DNA of 12,634 nt from Deltaproteobacteria bacterium (GCA_019136935.1 JAGVTI010000177.1:1-12634); one strand, 5' to 3'; shown: positions 1-6,681, counted from the first letter of the stretch. The notes: generated by a model not told the origin, from the sequence alone. Numbers and translations are program-made.

Positions 1-153
<153 letters not shown>

Positions 154-156
154 TTA

Positions 157-447
157 TCAGGCTTCGATAATCGCCAGAATATCGTCTTCCCGCATCATCA
201 GGTGTTCGACGCCGTTAATCTTGATTTCCGTTCCCGCGTAACGGCTGAACAGAATCCGGTCCCCCGGTTTCAATTCGATGGGAATCCTTTTGCCGTCCTT
301 GTCCGTCTTACCGGGTCCGACGGAGACAACCTTCCCCTCCAGGGGTTTTTCCTTCGCCGTATCGGGAATAATGATCCCGCCGGCGGTGATCTGTTCTCCT
401 TCTTCCCGTAAAACCAGAATCCTGTCCTGTAGTGGTTTTACATTCAT
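157..447 (-). CDS. groES: Co-chaperonin GroES (Hsp10)
   Basis: The 96-residue product begins [19 protein letters not shown] and ends DILAIIEA, the usual length and outline of GroES. The mobile-loop region that binds GroEL is visible around residues 16-35 ([17 protein letters not shown]), followed by the [11 protein letters not shown] strand and the roof/base segment [13 protein letters not shown]. The protein caps the GroEL cavity as a heptamer. The ATG at 447 was chosen over a longer in-frame start because it matches the family start and has an AGGAGGT ribosome binding site (minus strand, about 454-460). It is the first gene of the groESL operon. I see no CIRCE element (TTAGCACTC-N9-GAGTGCTAA) upstream. 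Confidence 0.97.
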   Translation of the reverse strand: MNVKPLQDRILVLREEGEQITAGGIIIPDTAKEKPLEGKVVSVGPGKTDKDGKRIPIELKPGDRILFSRYAGTEIKINGVEHLMMREDDILAIIEA

Positions 448-535
448 GTAGCCTACCTCCTGAAAAATTATTGATAATAAGCGGTTTAATCGATTTCGAA
501 CGGATTCGGAGCGGAAGTTTCCCAATCCGCGCGAT

Positions 536-563
536 AAAATATACACCGTAAAAAATTTGTCAA
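536..563 (-). promoter_or_regulatory. Candidate sigma70-type promoter of groESL
   Basis: On the minus strand there is a perfect TTGACA -35 (558-563), then a 16-base spacer, then TATTTT (536-541) as the -10. The 5' leader to the groES start would be about 80 bases. No CIRCE repeat and no clear sigma32 box was found, so heat control, if present, is not visible here. The match is by eye only. Confidence 0.55.
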
Positions 564-588
564 GGAAGGTTGATCGATAAAATAATTC

Positions 589-633
589 TTGACATCAGGA
601 GGGGCGAGGTTTTAATTACTATTAAAATAATAG
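589..633 (+). promoter_or_regulatory. Candidate promoter/operator region of the Rrf2 regulator operon
   Basis: A TTGACA box lies at 589-594 on the plus strand, but no convincing -10 follows at 17 bases (TTAATT at 612-617). This is compatible with a regulated promoter. Directly downstream, at 619-633, is a perfect 6-bp inverted repeat, CTATTA-AAA-TAATAG, inside a very AT-rich stretch (611-650). That stretch also holds the palindrome ACTAGT and two copies of TTAATAG-like sequence. Rrf2 regulators often bind AT-rich dyads over their own promoter, so autoregulation is a reasonable inference, but the dyad does not clearly match the known IscR or CymR consensus. Confidence 0.35.
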
Positions 634-662
634 GAATACTAGTTAATAGGGGACGTTCATCC

Positions 663-1103
663 ATGAAACTCTCGACAAGGGCCCGTTACGGCGTCCGGCT
701 GATGCTGGTCCTGGCGGTCCATTACGGGAAAGGACCTGTTTATCTCAAGGATATAGCCAGGGGGGAAGAAATATCGGAAAAGTATCTCAGCCTGATCATC
801 ATTCCCTTGAGAACGGCGGGACTCGTGCATTCGACACGCGGCGCCTACGGAGGTTATTACCTGGCCCGCGATCCGTCGCAGATCAATCTGAAGGATATTC
901 TCGACATCCTGGAAGGAGAGACCTGTCTTGTAGATTGTGTCCGTGACCCCTCGCTGTGTTCCCGTGTTCCGAACTGTGTCAGCCGGGAGATCTGGTGCCT
1001 TTTGGGCGGCAGGATTGCGGAGGTCCTCGGTTCGATCAGTCTCCTGGATCTGGTCCGGATGAATAAAGAAAAACTTGGCAATGAAGCGGCGTCGGGAATT
1101 TAG
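663..1103 (+). CDS. Rrf2/IscR-family transcriptional regulator, probable Fe-S sensor
   Basis: This 146-residue protein has the Rrf2 outline: N-terminal winged helix (MKLSTRARYGVRLMLVLAVH; recognition region about residues 36-62, with the family hallmark LRTAGLVHSTRGAYGGYYLA) and a C-terminal dimerisation helix. Between them lie three cysteines, C92, C99 and C105, spaced almost as in IscR (C92, C98, C104), plus additional Cys at 88 and 112. The IscR fourth ligand, His107, has no counterpart here; the nearby sequence is CVSREIW. Rrf2 proteins with this pattern usually bind a [2Fe-2S] or similar cluster and control Fe-S or sulfur genes. The start at 663 is chosen because it matches the family; a longer in-frame start at 570 would add 31 AT-coded, unlike residues. 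The gene is followed after 20 bases by mnmA, so it probably heads an operon and may control it. Confidence 0.88.
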   Translation: MKLSTRARYGVRLMLVLAVHYGKGPVYLKDIARGEEISEKYLSLIIIPLRTAGLVHSTRGAYGGYYLARDPSQINLKDILDILEGETCLVDCVRDPSLCSRVPNCVSREIWCLLGGRIAEVLGSISLLDLVRMNKEKLGNEAASGI

Positions 1104-1123
1104 CAGCCGTTATCGGAATTGAG

Positions 1124-2194
1124 ATGATGACGAAAAAAGTGCTGGTGGCCATGAGCGGCGGGGTCGATTCCTCCGTGGCGGCTCTTTTACTGCAGGAGGC
1201 GGGTTACGAGATTGCCGGCGTGACCATGTGCCTGGGAGTCCGGGGGGCGGAAGGGGAGCATCCCCGGTGCTGCGGTCCCGAGGCCGTCCAGGATGCGCGG
1301 TGGGTCTGCGACAAGCTGGGAATCCGGCATTATGTCCTGGATTATGCCGATGAACTGGAAAAATGGGTGATCGGGCCGTTTGTCAGGGAATACGCCCGGG
1401 GCCGGACGCCCAATCCCTGCGTCGTCTGCAACCGTTACCTGAAATTCGGGTCTTTGCTGGCCCGGGCCGTCGCTTTCGGGTTCGATGCCCTGGCAACGGG
1501 TCATTATGCAAAGGTTGAGGAAACAGGAGGACAATACGGCCTTCTCCGTCCCCGGGACCGCAGGAAAGACCAGACCTATTTTCTTTATCATATTGAGACG
1601 GACGCATTGCCCCGGATCCTTTTCCCGCTGGGACCCTACACCAAGGAGGAGGTGAGGGCGATCGCATCCCGTGCCGGTCTGCCGGTGGCGGCAAAAGCGG
1701 AAAGCCAGGACATCTGTTTCGTGACCCAGAAAACCTATCACGATTTTATGAAGGCACGCCTGGGTGAGATCAAACCCGGAAGGATCGTTGACCGGTCGGG
1801 CCGCTGTCTGGGAGAACACCGGGGAATCGCCTTTTACACGGTCGGACAGCGCGGGGGGCTCGGCATCAGCCATCCCGTCCCGCTGTATGTGCTTGCGATC
1901 GATGTGGCGAAAAGCGAAATCATCGTGGGAGAGAAAGGGGAACTCCTGGGAAAAGAGCTCATCGCCGGGGATTTGAACCGGCTGCGGCCGGACTGGCCGG
2001 AGGCGGTTCAGGCCAAGATCCGTTACCGTAAAAAAGAAAGCCCATGCCGCGTCACCTTTGAAGATGGCCGTGCCCGGGTTGTATTCGAGGATGATCAGGA
2101 AGCCATTACGCCGGGCCAGTCGATCGTTTTTTACGACGGCGACGGTGTCCTGGGGGGAGGTGTCATCGAGGAGGTTATCCATGGAGATCGTTGA
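1124..2194 (+). CDS. mnmA: tRNA-specific 2-thiouridylase MnmA
   Basis: MnmA adenylates U34 of tRNA Lys/Glu/Gln and replaces its O2 with sulfur received as persulfide. The 356-residue length is normal. Visible hallmarks are the PP-loop SGGVDSS (residues 11-17), RTPNPCVVCN (94-103) with the catalytic Cys at 102, ATGHY (124-128), KDQTYFLY (148-155), the second catalytic Cys at 198 in SQDICFV, and the GQRGGLGI loop (241-248). The C-terminal beta-barrel ends in the usual TPGQSIVFYDGDGVLGGGVIEE. A second ATG at 1127 is equally usable; a weak CGGAA ribosome binding site lies at 1114-1118. No cysteine desulfurase (IscS/NifS) is adjacent, although the Rrf2-iscS-iscU-mnmA order is common elsewhere. The gene overlaps nadA by 14 bases, indicating one transcript. 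Confidence 0.96.
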   Translation: MMTKKVLVAMSGGVDSSVAALLLQEAGYEIAGVTMCLGVRGAEGEHPRCCGPEAVQDARWVCDKLGIRHYVLDYADELEKWVIGPFVREYARGRTPNPCVVCNRYLKFGSLLARAVAFGFDALATGHYAKVEETGGQYGLLRPRDRRKDQTYFLYHIETDALPRILFPLGPYTKEEVRAIASRAGLPVAAKAESQDICFVTQKTYHDFMKARLGEIKPGRIVDRSGRCLGEHRGIAFYTVGQRGGLGISHPVPLYVLAIDVAKSEIIVGEKGELLGKELIAGDLNRLRPDWPEAVQAKIRYRKKESPCRVTFEDGRARVVFEDDQEAITPGQSIVFYDGDGVLGGGVIEEVIHGDR

Positions 2195-3089
2195 GAAGAT
2201 CAGGCGATTGAAGCGGGAGCGCAACGCCGTCATCCTGGCCCACAATTACCAGTTGCCGGAGGTCCAGGACATCGGGGATTTCGTGGGCGATTCCCTGGGG
2301 CTCAGCATGGAAGCGGCGAAAACCGACGCCCGTGTCATCGTTTTCTGCGGGGTTTATTTCATGGCCGAGACGGCGAAAATCCTGTCTCCGGAAAAAACGG
2401 TCCTCATCCCCGATCCCAAGGCGGGGTGTCCCATGGCGGACATGATCACCGCCGGAGAATTGAAGACGTTGAAAGCGGCGCATCCCCGGGCGGCGGTCCT
2501 CTGTTACGTCAATACGACGGCGGAGGTAAAAGCCGAGTGCGATCTCTGCTGCACGTCGGCCAACGCGGTCCGCATGGTCCGGGAGGCCCTGGCCGACCGC
2601 GACGAAATCATCTTTGTTCCCGACAAGCACCTGGGTGATTTCGTAACGGAAATAACCGGGAAGGAAATGATCCTCTGGCAGGGATTCTGTCCGACTCACG
2701 TGAGAATTCTGCCGGATCATATCCTGGAACAGAAGCGGCTTCACCCGGATGCGGCGGTGGTTTCCCATCCCGAATGTTCCCGGGCGGTGCGTCACCTTTC
2801 CGACCAGGTGCTCTCCACGGAAGGGATGTGCCGGTTTGTCAAGCACAGCGATGTGCGGGAGGTGATCGTGGCGACGGAACTCGGTATCCTCCACCGCATG
2901 AAAAAGGAGAACCCCGGCAAGGTTTTTTATCCCGCCTCGGAACACGCGATCTGTCCGAATATGAAAAAGATCAACCTGGAAAAGATTCTCTGGGCACTGG
3001 AGGACATGGCCCACGAGGTGGCTGTGCCCCGTGATATTTCGATCCGGGCGCGGGCGTGTATCGATCGGATGTTGATGTACAGCGGATAG
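2181..3089 (+). CDS. nadA: Quinolinate synthase NadA ([4Fe-4S] enzyme)
   Basis: NadA condenses iminoaspartate with dihydroxyacetone phosphate to quinolinate in de novo NAD synthesis. The 302-residue product matches the short, three-cysteine NadA type. The presumed cluster ligands are C83 (AGCPMADM), C170 (WQGFCPTH) and C258 (HAICPNMKK). Other family landmarks are ILAHNYQLPEVQDIGD near the start, VYFMAETAKIL (58-68), NTTAEVKAE (111-119) and SHPEC (195-199). The ATG at 2181 has a strong GAGGAGG ribosome binding site and lies inside the end of mnmA; an upstream in-frame start would overlap mnmA by over 130 bases and is rejected. No nadB or nadC is beside it in this window. Its oxygen-sensitive cluster fits its place under an Fe-S type regulator. 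Confidence 0.96.
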   Translation: MEIVEKIRRLKRERNAVILAHNYQLPEVQDIGDFVGDSLGLSMEAAKTDARVIVFCGVYFMAETAKILSPEKTVLIPDPKAGCPMADMITAGELKTLKAAHPRAAVLCYVNTTAEVKAECDLCCTSANAVRMVREALADRDEIIFVPDKHLGDFVTEITGKEMILWQGFCPTHVRILPDHILEQKRLHPDAAVVSHPECSRAVRHLSDQVLSTEGMCRFVKHSDVREVIVATELGILHRMKKENPGKVFYPASEHAICPNMKKINLEKILWALEDMAHEVAVPRDISIRARACIDRMLMYSG

Positions 3090-3216
3090 GGGGGCAATCC
3101 GGCGGAAACCGAGGCTCCGGAGTCCTATTCTGTCCGCGCGTTCTTCCATCGCGAAACAGGTCGGCGGCCTTTTCGCCGACATCGGGCGGCCCGTTGACCC
3201 GGGCAGGAGGTAAGGC
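3090..3216. other. Intergenic gap nadA-cysK with a small hairpin
   Basis: This 127-base gap holds a 7-bp perfect inverted repeat, GTCGGCG (3160-3166) / CGCCGAC (3174-3180), with a 7-base loop. It is not followed by a T tract, so it is not a classic intrinsic terminator. A strong AGGAGG ribosome binding site (3205-3210) serves the next gene. The spacing suggests the downstream gene may have separate expression, but no clear promoter was found. Confidence 0.4.
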
Positions 3217-4140
3217 ATGGGAAAGATATACGAAGACATCACGAAGACAGTCGGCGGGACACCGATCGTGCGGATCAACCGCCTGAACGGGGCCGGCGTC
3301 GCGACGGTTCTGGTGAAACTCGAATCTTTCAATCCCCTCTCCAGTGTGAAGGACCGGATCGGGGTTGCCATGATCGAGGCGGCGGAGGCGTCCGGGCTGA
3401 TCGGGCCGGGCACGGTCGTCATCGAGCCGACGAGCGGCAACACGGGCATTGCCCTCGCGTTTGTCTGTGCGGCCAAGGGATACAAGCTGATTTTGACGAT
3501 GCCCGAGACGATGAGCATCGAACGGCGCCGGCTTCTGGCGATTCTGGGGGCGGAAGTCATCCTGACGGAAGGTTCCAGGGGGATGAAAGGGGCCGTGGAA
3601 AAAGCGGAAGAACTGGCGAAAGAGACGCCGGGCAGCTTCATTCCCCAGCAGTTCACCAATCCCGCCAATCCGGAGATTCACCGGAAGACGACGGCGGAAG
3701 AAATCTGGGCGGATACGGACGGCCGTCTCGATTACTTCGTGGCCGGAATCGGAACGGGGGGAACGATCACGGGCGTGGGAGAACTGCTGAAAAAGCGGAA
3801 CCCGGCGCTCAGGATCATTGCCGTGGAACCGGCCGATTCACCGGTTCTTTCGGGCGGGAAGCCGGGTCCTCACAAGATCCAGGGGATCGGCGCGGGGTTT
3901 GTGCCCGCCGTCCTGAACCGGTCCGTGATCGACGAGATCCTGACGGTCAGGCATGAAGATGCGGGGGAAACGGCGAAACGGCTGGCGCGGGAAGAGGGAA
4001 TCCTGGCGGGAATCTCTTCCGGGGCGAACCTGTGGGCGGCCCTGCAGGTGGCGCGGAGGCCCGAGGCGGCGGGGAAAGTCATCGTGACACTGCTTCCCGA
4101 TACGGGGGAGCGTTACCTGTCCACGTGGCTTTTTCAGTAG
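3217..4140 (+). CDS. Cysteine synthase family PLP enzyme (O-acetylserine sulfhydrylase, CysK/CysM type)
   Basis: The 307-residue protein is a fold-type II PLP enzyme that normally makes cysteine from O-acetylserine and a sulfur donor. The PLP lysine is K45 in [11 protein letters not shown]; the substrate loop is PTSGNTG (71-77); the phosphate-binding loop is GIGTGGT (177-183); and GISSGAN near residue 265 closes the cofactor site. Length and motifs match CysK. No serine acetyltransferase (cysE) is near. Downstream stand metX/metW relics and a sulfur-carrier/activating-enzyme pair, so the true sulfur donor could be free sulfide (CysK) or a carrier-protein thiocarboxylate (as for mycobacterial CysM with CysO). 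The sequence alone does not tell, so I give no gene symbol. Confidence 0.93.
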   Translation: MGKIYEDITKTVGGTPIVRINRLNGAGVATVLVKLESFNPLSSVKDRIGVAMIEAAEASGLIGPGTVVIEPTSGNTGIALAFVCAAKGYKLILTMPETMSIERRRLLAILGAEVILTEGSRGMKGAVEKAEELAKETPGSFIPQQFTNPANPEIHRKTTAEEIWADTDGRLDYFVAGIGTGGTITGVGELLKKRNPALRIIAVEPADSPVLSGGKPGPHKIQGIGAGFVPAVLNRSVIDEILTVRHEDAGETAKRLAREEGILAGISSGANLWAALQVARRPEAAGKVIVTLLPDTGERYLSTWLFQ

Positions 4141-4175
4141 TCCCGGCGGACTGATGCCGGGGCGGCCGCCAAGTC

Positions 4176-4531
4176 ATGTCGGTTCTCAAGAATTCGCCCC
4201 GGCGGATCGATTTCAACGACGTGGTGCACCGGTCCATCATGGCCGATCCCACCCGGCGGGATGGACATGATCCCGATTTCGGCCGGCCGGAAAAAGGTCC
4301 GGCCATTGCCCGGATGATCGGGCGCATCACCTTCATGAGCGATCCGTCCATGGAGGAGAAATTCCCCGGAGATTGAAGAGCGCCAATTACAGTTTCCGGT
4401 TCAGAGCCGATTTCGAAGTGGAGGGCTCTCTTCGTCACCGGTGAGACCATTTCGTCAAGCGCTTCGGCGCCGACTTGCACCCGTACGGGACGAAGGACCC
4501 GGATTGTTCCGATGTCTCCGGCGGCCGGTTC
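4176..4531 (+). pseudogene. metX: Relic of homoserine O-acetyltransferase metX (middle part only)
   Basis: Frame 3 reads IDFNDVVHRSIMADP (about 4203-4247) and then EKGPAIARMIGRITFMSDPS and MEEKF (to about 4363), which is the MetX segment usually written FNEVGRQAIMADP...GLAIARMIGHITYLSD. The reading then moves to frame 2 after a one-base loss in the C run near 4364-4367 and continues RRLKSANYSFRFRADFEVEG, a nonsense TGA at 4442-4444 (where the family has Gly), then DHFVKRFGADLHPYGTKDP and SDVSGG (family: [24 protein letters not shown]). The remnant covers roughly the middle-to-late third of a protein of about 380 residues. The N-terminal part with the catalytic Ser and the C-terminal part with the Asp/His of the triad are missing. 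It cannot be functional. Upstream it abuts the end of the cysteine synthase gene, where the N-terminal half has been lost. Confidence 0.82.
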
Positions 4532-5052
4532 GGCCATCGCACATCTCCCGTATCGTGGCCCCCGCGACGAAGGTCCCGGATCTCGGATGCGGCAACGGGG
4601 ATCTCGTGTATCCGCCGGTCCGGGAGAAAAATGCCCGGGTCCGGGGGCGTGAACCGGACGAGGCGGCGATCTGCGGGTGTGCGAGAAAAAAATTGAGCGT
4701 CATCCACGGCGATATCGGAGAAGACCTGCGGGAATACCCCGACGGCTTCCTTGACGATGTGATTCTCAACCGGCGCATGATTATCGCTTTCCAAACTTTG
4801 CTCTTTTCGAAGCGAGATGGATGCTCTTTCCCCGGGGGAAATCCCCCCGTGACGAGATCGCTGCCGTGTGGATGAAGCGCGCGATACGCCCCATGTTCGT
4901 TTTCCGAGTGTGACCTGTTTCCGGCGATTCCGTGACGAAAGGGGGCTGAGAATCCTGCCTGCGCATTATATCGGCGAGGGGAAAGAGGTCCGGTACGGAC
5001 CGAGTCTCTTCGCAAAGGATATCTTGTTTATTGTATCGAAAAAAACTAAGGG
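4532..5052 (+). pseudogene. metW: Relic of metW (methionine biosynthesis methyltransferase-like protein)
   Basis: Frame 1 from about 4540 reads ISRIVAPATKV, then PDLGCGNGDL (SAM-binding motif I, with Leu changed to Pro), REKNARVRG, KLSVIHGDIGEDLREYPDG and DDVILN, the MetW outline. About 20-25 residues are then missing. A one-base loss at about 4791-4792 moves the text to frame 3 (NFALFEARWMLFPRGKSP), an extra C in the run 4833-4838 restores frame 1 (VTRSLPCG), and a further shift at about 4866-4880 moves it to frame 2 (DTPHVRFPSV, FRDERGLRIL, AHYIGEGKEVRYGPSLFAKD, ILFIVSKK). The original TAA stop is probably the one at 5046-5048, now out of frame by one base in an A run. MetW works with MetX in homoserine acylation in many bacteria. 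Order (metX before metW) is the family's usual one. The multiple independent lesions argue against sequencing errors as the only cause. Confidence 0.85.
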
Positions 5053-5063
5053 AGGATGGAAAA

Positions 5064-5366
5064 ATGAAAATCACGTTGCAGACCATGGATCCGCAGATGC
5101 GGAAAGCTCTGGGGTGGGAAAACAAAACGGAGGAGGCGTTCGAAATCAGCGGGAACACCTTGGCCGATTTCTTTCGGAAAGTGAAGGACAAGGACGGCAG
5201 GGCACTTTACGATCGCTTCATGGACGAACATGATATCGTCATCGCCAACAGTTATATATTTTACAACTGCAGGGCCTTTCTCAAGAAGGAGGATCTCGAC
5301 CGTTCCATCAACGACGGGGACAAGGTCGTTCTCATGCGTTCTCTCGCAAGCTGTGGAGGAGGATAG
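5064..5366 (+). CDS. MoaD/ThiS-like ubiquitin-fold sulfur carrier protein, C-terminal CGGG
   Basis: The 100-residue product starts MKITLQTMDPQ and ends LASCGGG. The C-terminal di-glycine, the pattern SGNTLADFF (start of the first helix), NSYIFYNCRAF (strand with Asn) and INDGDKVVLMRSLA (the loop and final strand before the GG tail) fit the beta-grasp fold of MoaD/ThiS. Such carriers are adenylated on the last Gly by a MoeB/ThiF enzyme, turned into a thiocarboxylate and give sulfur to molybdopterin, thiazole, cysteine or homocysteine synthesis. It is longer than ThiS (about 65) and MoaD (about 80), with an additional charged helix region (FRKVKDKDGRALYDRFMDEH). A GGAGG ribosome binding site (5051-5055) fixes the ATG at 5064. 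It follows the metW relic within 12 bases and lies 47 bases before its probable activating enzyme. Confidence 0.8.
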   Translation: MKITLQTMDPQMRKALGWENKTEEAFEISGNTLADFFRKVKDKDGRALYDRFMDEHDIVIANSYIFYNCRAFLKKEDLDRSINDGDKVVLMRSLASCGGG

Positions 5367-5413
5367 GTGGAAATGGCAAGGGGGTGGACTTACATAACGA
5401 GGATGAACATGCC

Positions 5414-6151
5414 ATGCTGACAGAATACGATCTACTGAGATATCGCCGACAGATCTTCTACCCCTATCTGGGGGAAGAGGGGCAGGACAAACTGAAACAA
5501 GCACATGTCGTTGTGGCCGGGGCGGGCGGACTCGGGTCGCCGAACGCCATTTACCTGGCGGCGGCGGGCATCGGCCGTCTGACCCTGATCGACGATGACG
5601 TCGTGAGCCTTTCCAATCTGAACCGGCAGATCCTCCATTATGACGAGGATGTCGGGCGGGAGAAAGTCGTTTCCGCGTCGGAAAAACTCGGCCGCCTCAA
5701 CCCCGCCGTGCAGGTGCGGCCGCTGAAGGTGAGGATCACGGAGAAAAATGTCGCCTCCCTGATCGCGGCGGCGGACGTGGTCGTCGACGGAATGGATAAC
5801 TTCGAAACCCGCCTGATTTTGAACCGGGCCTGCGTTGACCGCGGCATTCCTTTCATCCACGGCGGCGTGCACAGCCTGATGGGGGAGGTGACCACCCTCA
5901 TTCCCGGCAAGACGCCCTGTTTTGCCTGTCTGTGCCAGGAAATCCCGGAGCAGGAGGAAGAGATTCCCGTCCTGGGGCCGCTTCCGGGGATGATCGCCTG
6001 TGTGCAGGTCATGGAGGCGATCAAGTACCTGGCCGGTTTCGGAATGCTTCTCGCGGGGCGCATGCTGTTCATCGACGGATCGGACATGACCTTCAGCACC
6101 ATTCATATCGAAAGGGCGAAGAATTGCCCGGTCTGCGGCGGGAAAAGCTGA
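5414..6151 (+). CDS. HesA/MoeB/ThiF-family sulfur-carrier adenylyltransferase
   Basis: This 245-residue E1-like enzyme should activate the C-terminal Gly of the carrier encoded just upstream as an acyl-adenylate. Seen in order: nucleotide loop VVVAGAGGLGSPN (32-44), LIDDD (58-62), SNLNRQILH with the arginine finger R71 (67-75), catalytic-type D127 in DGMDNFETR, and four Zn ligands as two CxxC pairs, C169/C172 (PCFAC) and C238/C241 (NCPVC). The segment where ThiF carries its catalytic Cys reads QEEEIPVLGPLPG, so that Cys is absent; MoeB-type enzymes work without it. An ATG at 5414 with GAGGA (5399-5403) is preferred over a GTG at 5384, which lacks a placed ribosome binding site. The gene is probably co-transcribed with the carrier and the MOSC gene. 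Confidence 0.92.
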   Translation: MLTEYDLLRYRRQIFYPYLGEEGQDKLKQAHVVVAGAGGLGSPNAIYLAAAGIGRLTLIDDDVVSLSNLNRQILHYDEDVGREKVVSASEKLGRLNPAVQVRPLKVRITEKNVASLIAAADVVVDGMDNFETRLILNRACVDRGIPFIHGGVHSLMGEVTTLIPGKTPCFACLCQEIPEQEEEIPVLGPLPGMIACVQVMEAIKYLAGFGMLLAGRMLFIDGSDMTFSTIHIERAKNCPVCGGKS

Positions 6152-6178
6152 CCAATTCAGAGAAAAGAGGTTTTTACC

Positions 6179-6628
6179 ATGGCCTGTTCAAAACAGGGCC
6201 GGGTGCTGTCTGTCAACATCAGCAATAAGAAGGGGGAGAAAAAGCATGATATCGGGAGAAGCATTCTGGTCGAGCAGTCGGGTTTATCAGGCGACGCCCA
6301 TGCGGGGTTCCAACACCGTCAGGTGAGCCTCCTGTCGGAGGCAAGCATTCGGAAGATACGGGATAAGGGACTCGATGTGCAATTCGGCGATTTTGCCGAG
6401 AATTTAACGATTTCCGGCATCGAACTGTTCACCCTTCCCCTCGGCACCAGGCTGAAAGTGGGTAACGACGTGCTCCTGGAAATCACTCAGATCGGCAAGG
6501 TCTGTCACGAACGATGCCATATCTTCCACCAGGTGGGCGACTGCGTCATGCCCCGGGAGGGCGTTTTCGCCGCCGTGATCAAAGGCGGCGATGTCCAGGT
6601 CGGTGATGAAGTGGAAGTCATGGGGTAG
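6179..6628 (+). CDS. MOSC-domain protein (molybdenum/tungsten cofactor or sulfur-transfer related)
   Basis: The 149-residue protein is a stand-alone MOSC domain of the short type found alone or fused to MogA in anaerobes. Landmarks are RVLSVNISNKKG (8-19), GLSGDAHAGFQHRQVSLL (35-52), FGDFAENLTISGI (69-81), LPLGTRLKVG (86-95), and the conserved Cys region IGKVCHERC (105-113) with CVMPREGVFA (122-131). MOSC domains are linked to handling of Mo/W cofactor or to sulfur delivery; the cysteines C109, C113 and C122 are candidates for sulfur carriage. The start is set by AAAGAGG about 8 bases upstream. It closes the carrier-E1-MOSC set and ends before a hairpin and convergent cupin gene. The exact substrate is unknown. 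Confidence 0.88.
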   Translation: MACSKQGRVLSVNISNKKGEKKHDIGRSILVEQSGLSGDAHAGFQHRQVSLLSEASIRKIRDKGLDVQFGDFAENLTISGIELFTLPLGTRLKVGNDVLLEITQIGKVCHERCHIFHQVGDCVMPREGVFAAVIKGGDVQVGDEVEVMG

Positions 6629-6663
6629 GCGATTTTTAGTAACCCTGTCTCAACATTGTTTGT

Positions 6664-6680
6664 CGGCGGCACAGCCGCCG
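6664..6680. other. Hairpin between convergent genes (possible bidirectional terminator)
   Basis: A perfect 7-bp inverted repeat, CGGCGGC-ACA-GCCGCCG, sits between the MOSC stop (6628) and the cupin stop (6682-6684). It is GC-rich with a 3-base loop, which would be a stable stem in both transcripts, but no T run follows on either strand. It may act with Rho or as an mRNA 3' protector. Confidence 0.4.
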
Positions 6681-6681
6681 G

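Noticed and set aside
1187..2245. Minus-strand 352-codon frame opposite mnmA
   Set aside because: mnmA on the plus strand carries every family motif; the antisense product shows no recognisable domain.
3160..3180. Intrinsic terminator after nadA
   Set aside because: The 7-bp stem is real but no T run follows, and the next gene is on the same strand.
2175..3681. Long open frames on the minus strand opposite nadA and the cysteine synthase gene
   Set aside because: They are shadows of well-conserved plus-strand genes in a GC-rich region; the products are Arg/Pro/His-rich with no family resemblance.
4079..5191. Several minus-strand frames across the gap after the cysteine synthase gene
   Set aside because: The plus strand there holds clear MetX and MetW fragments; the antisense frames are Arg/Pro/Ser-rich chance openings.
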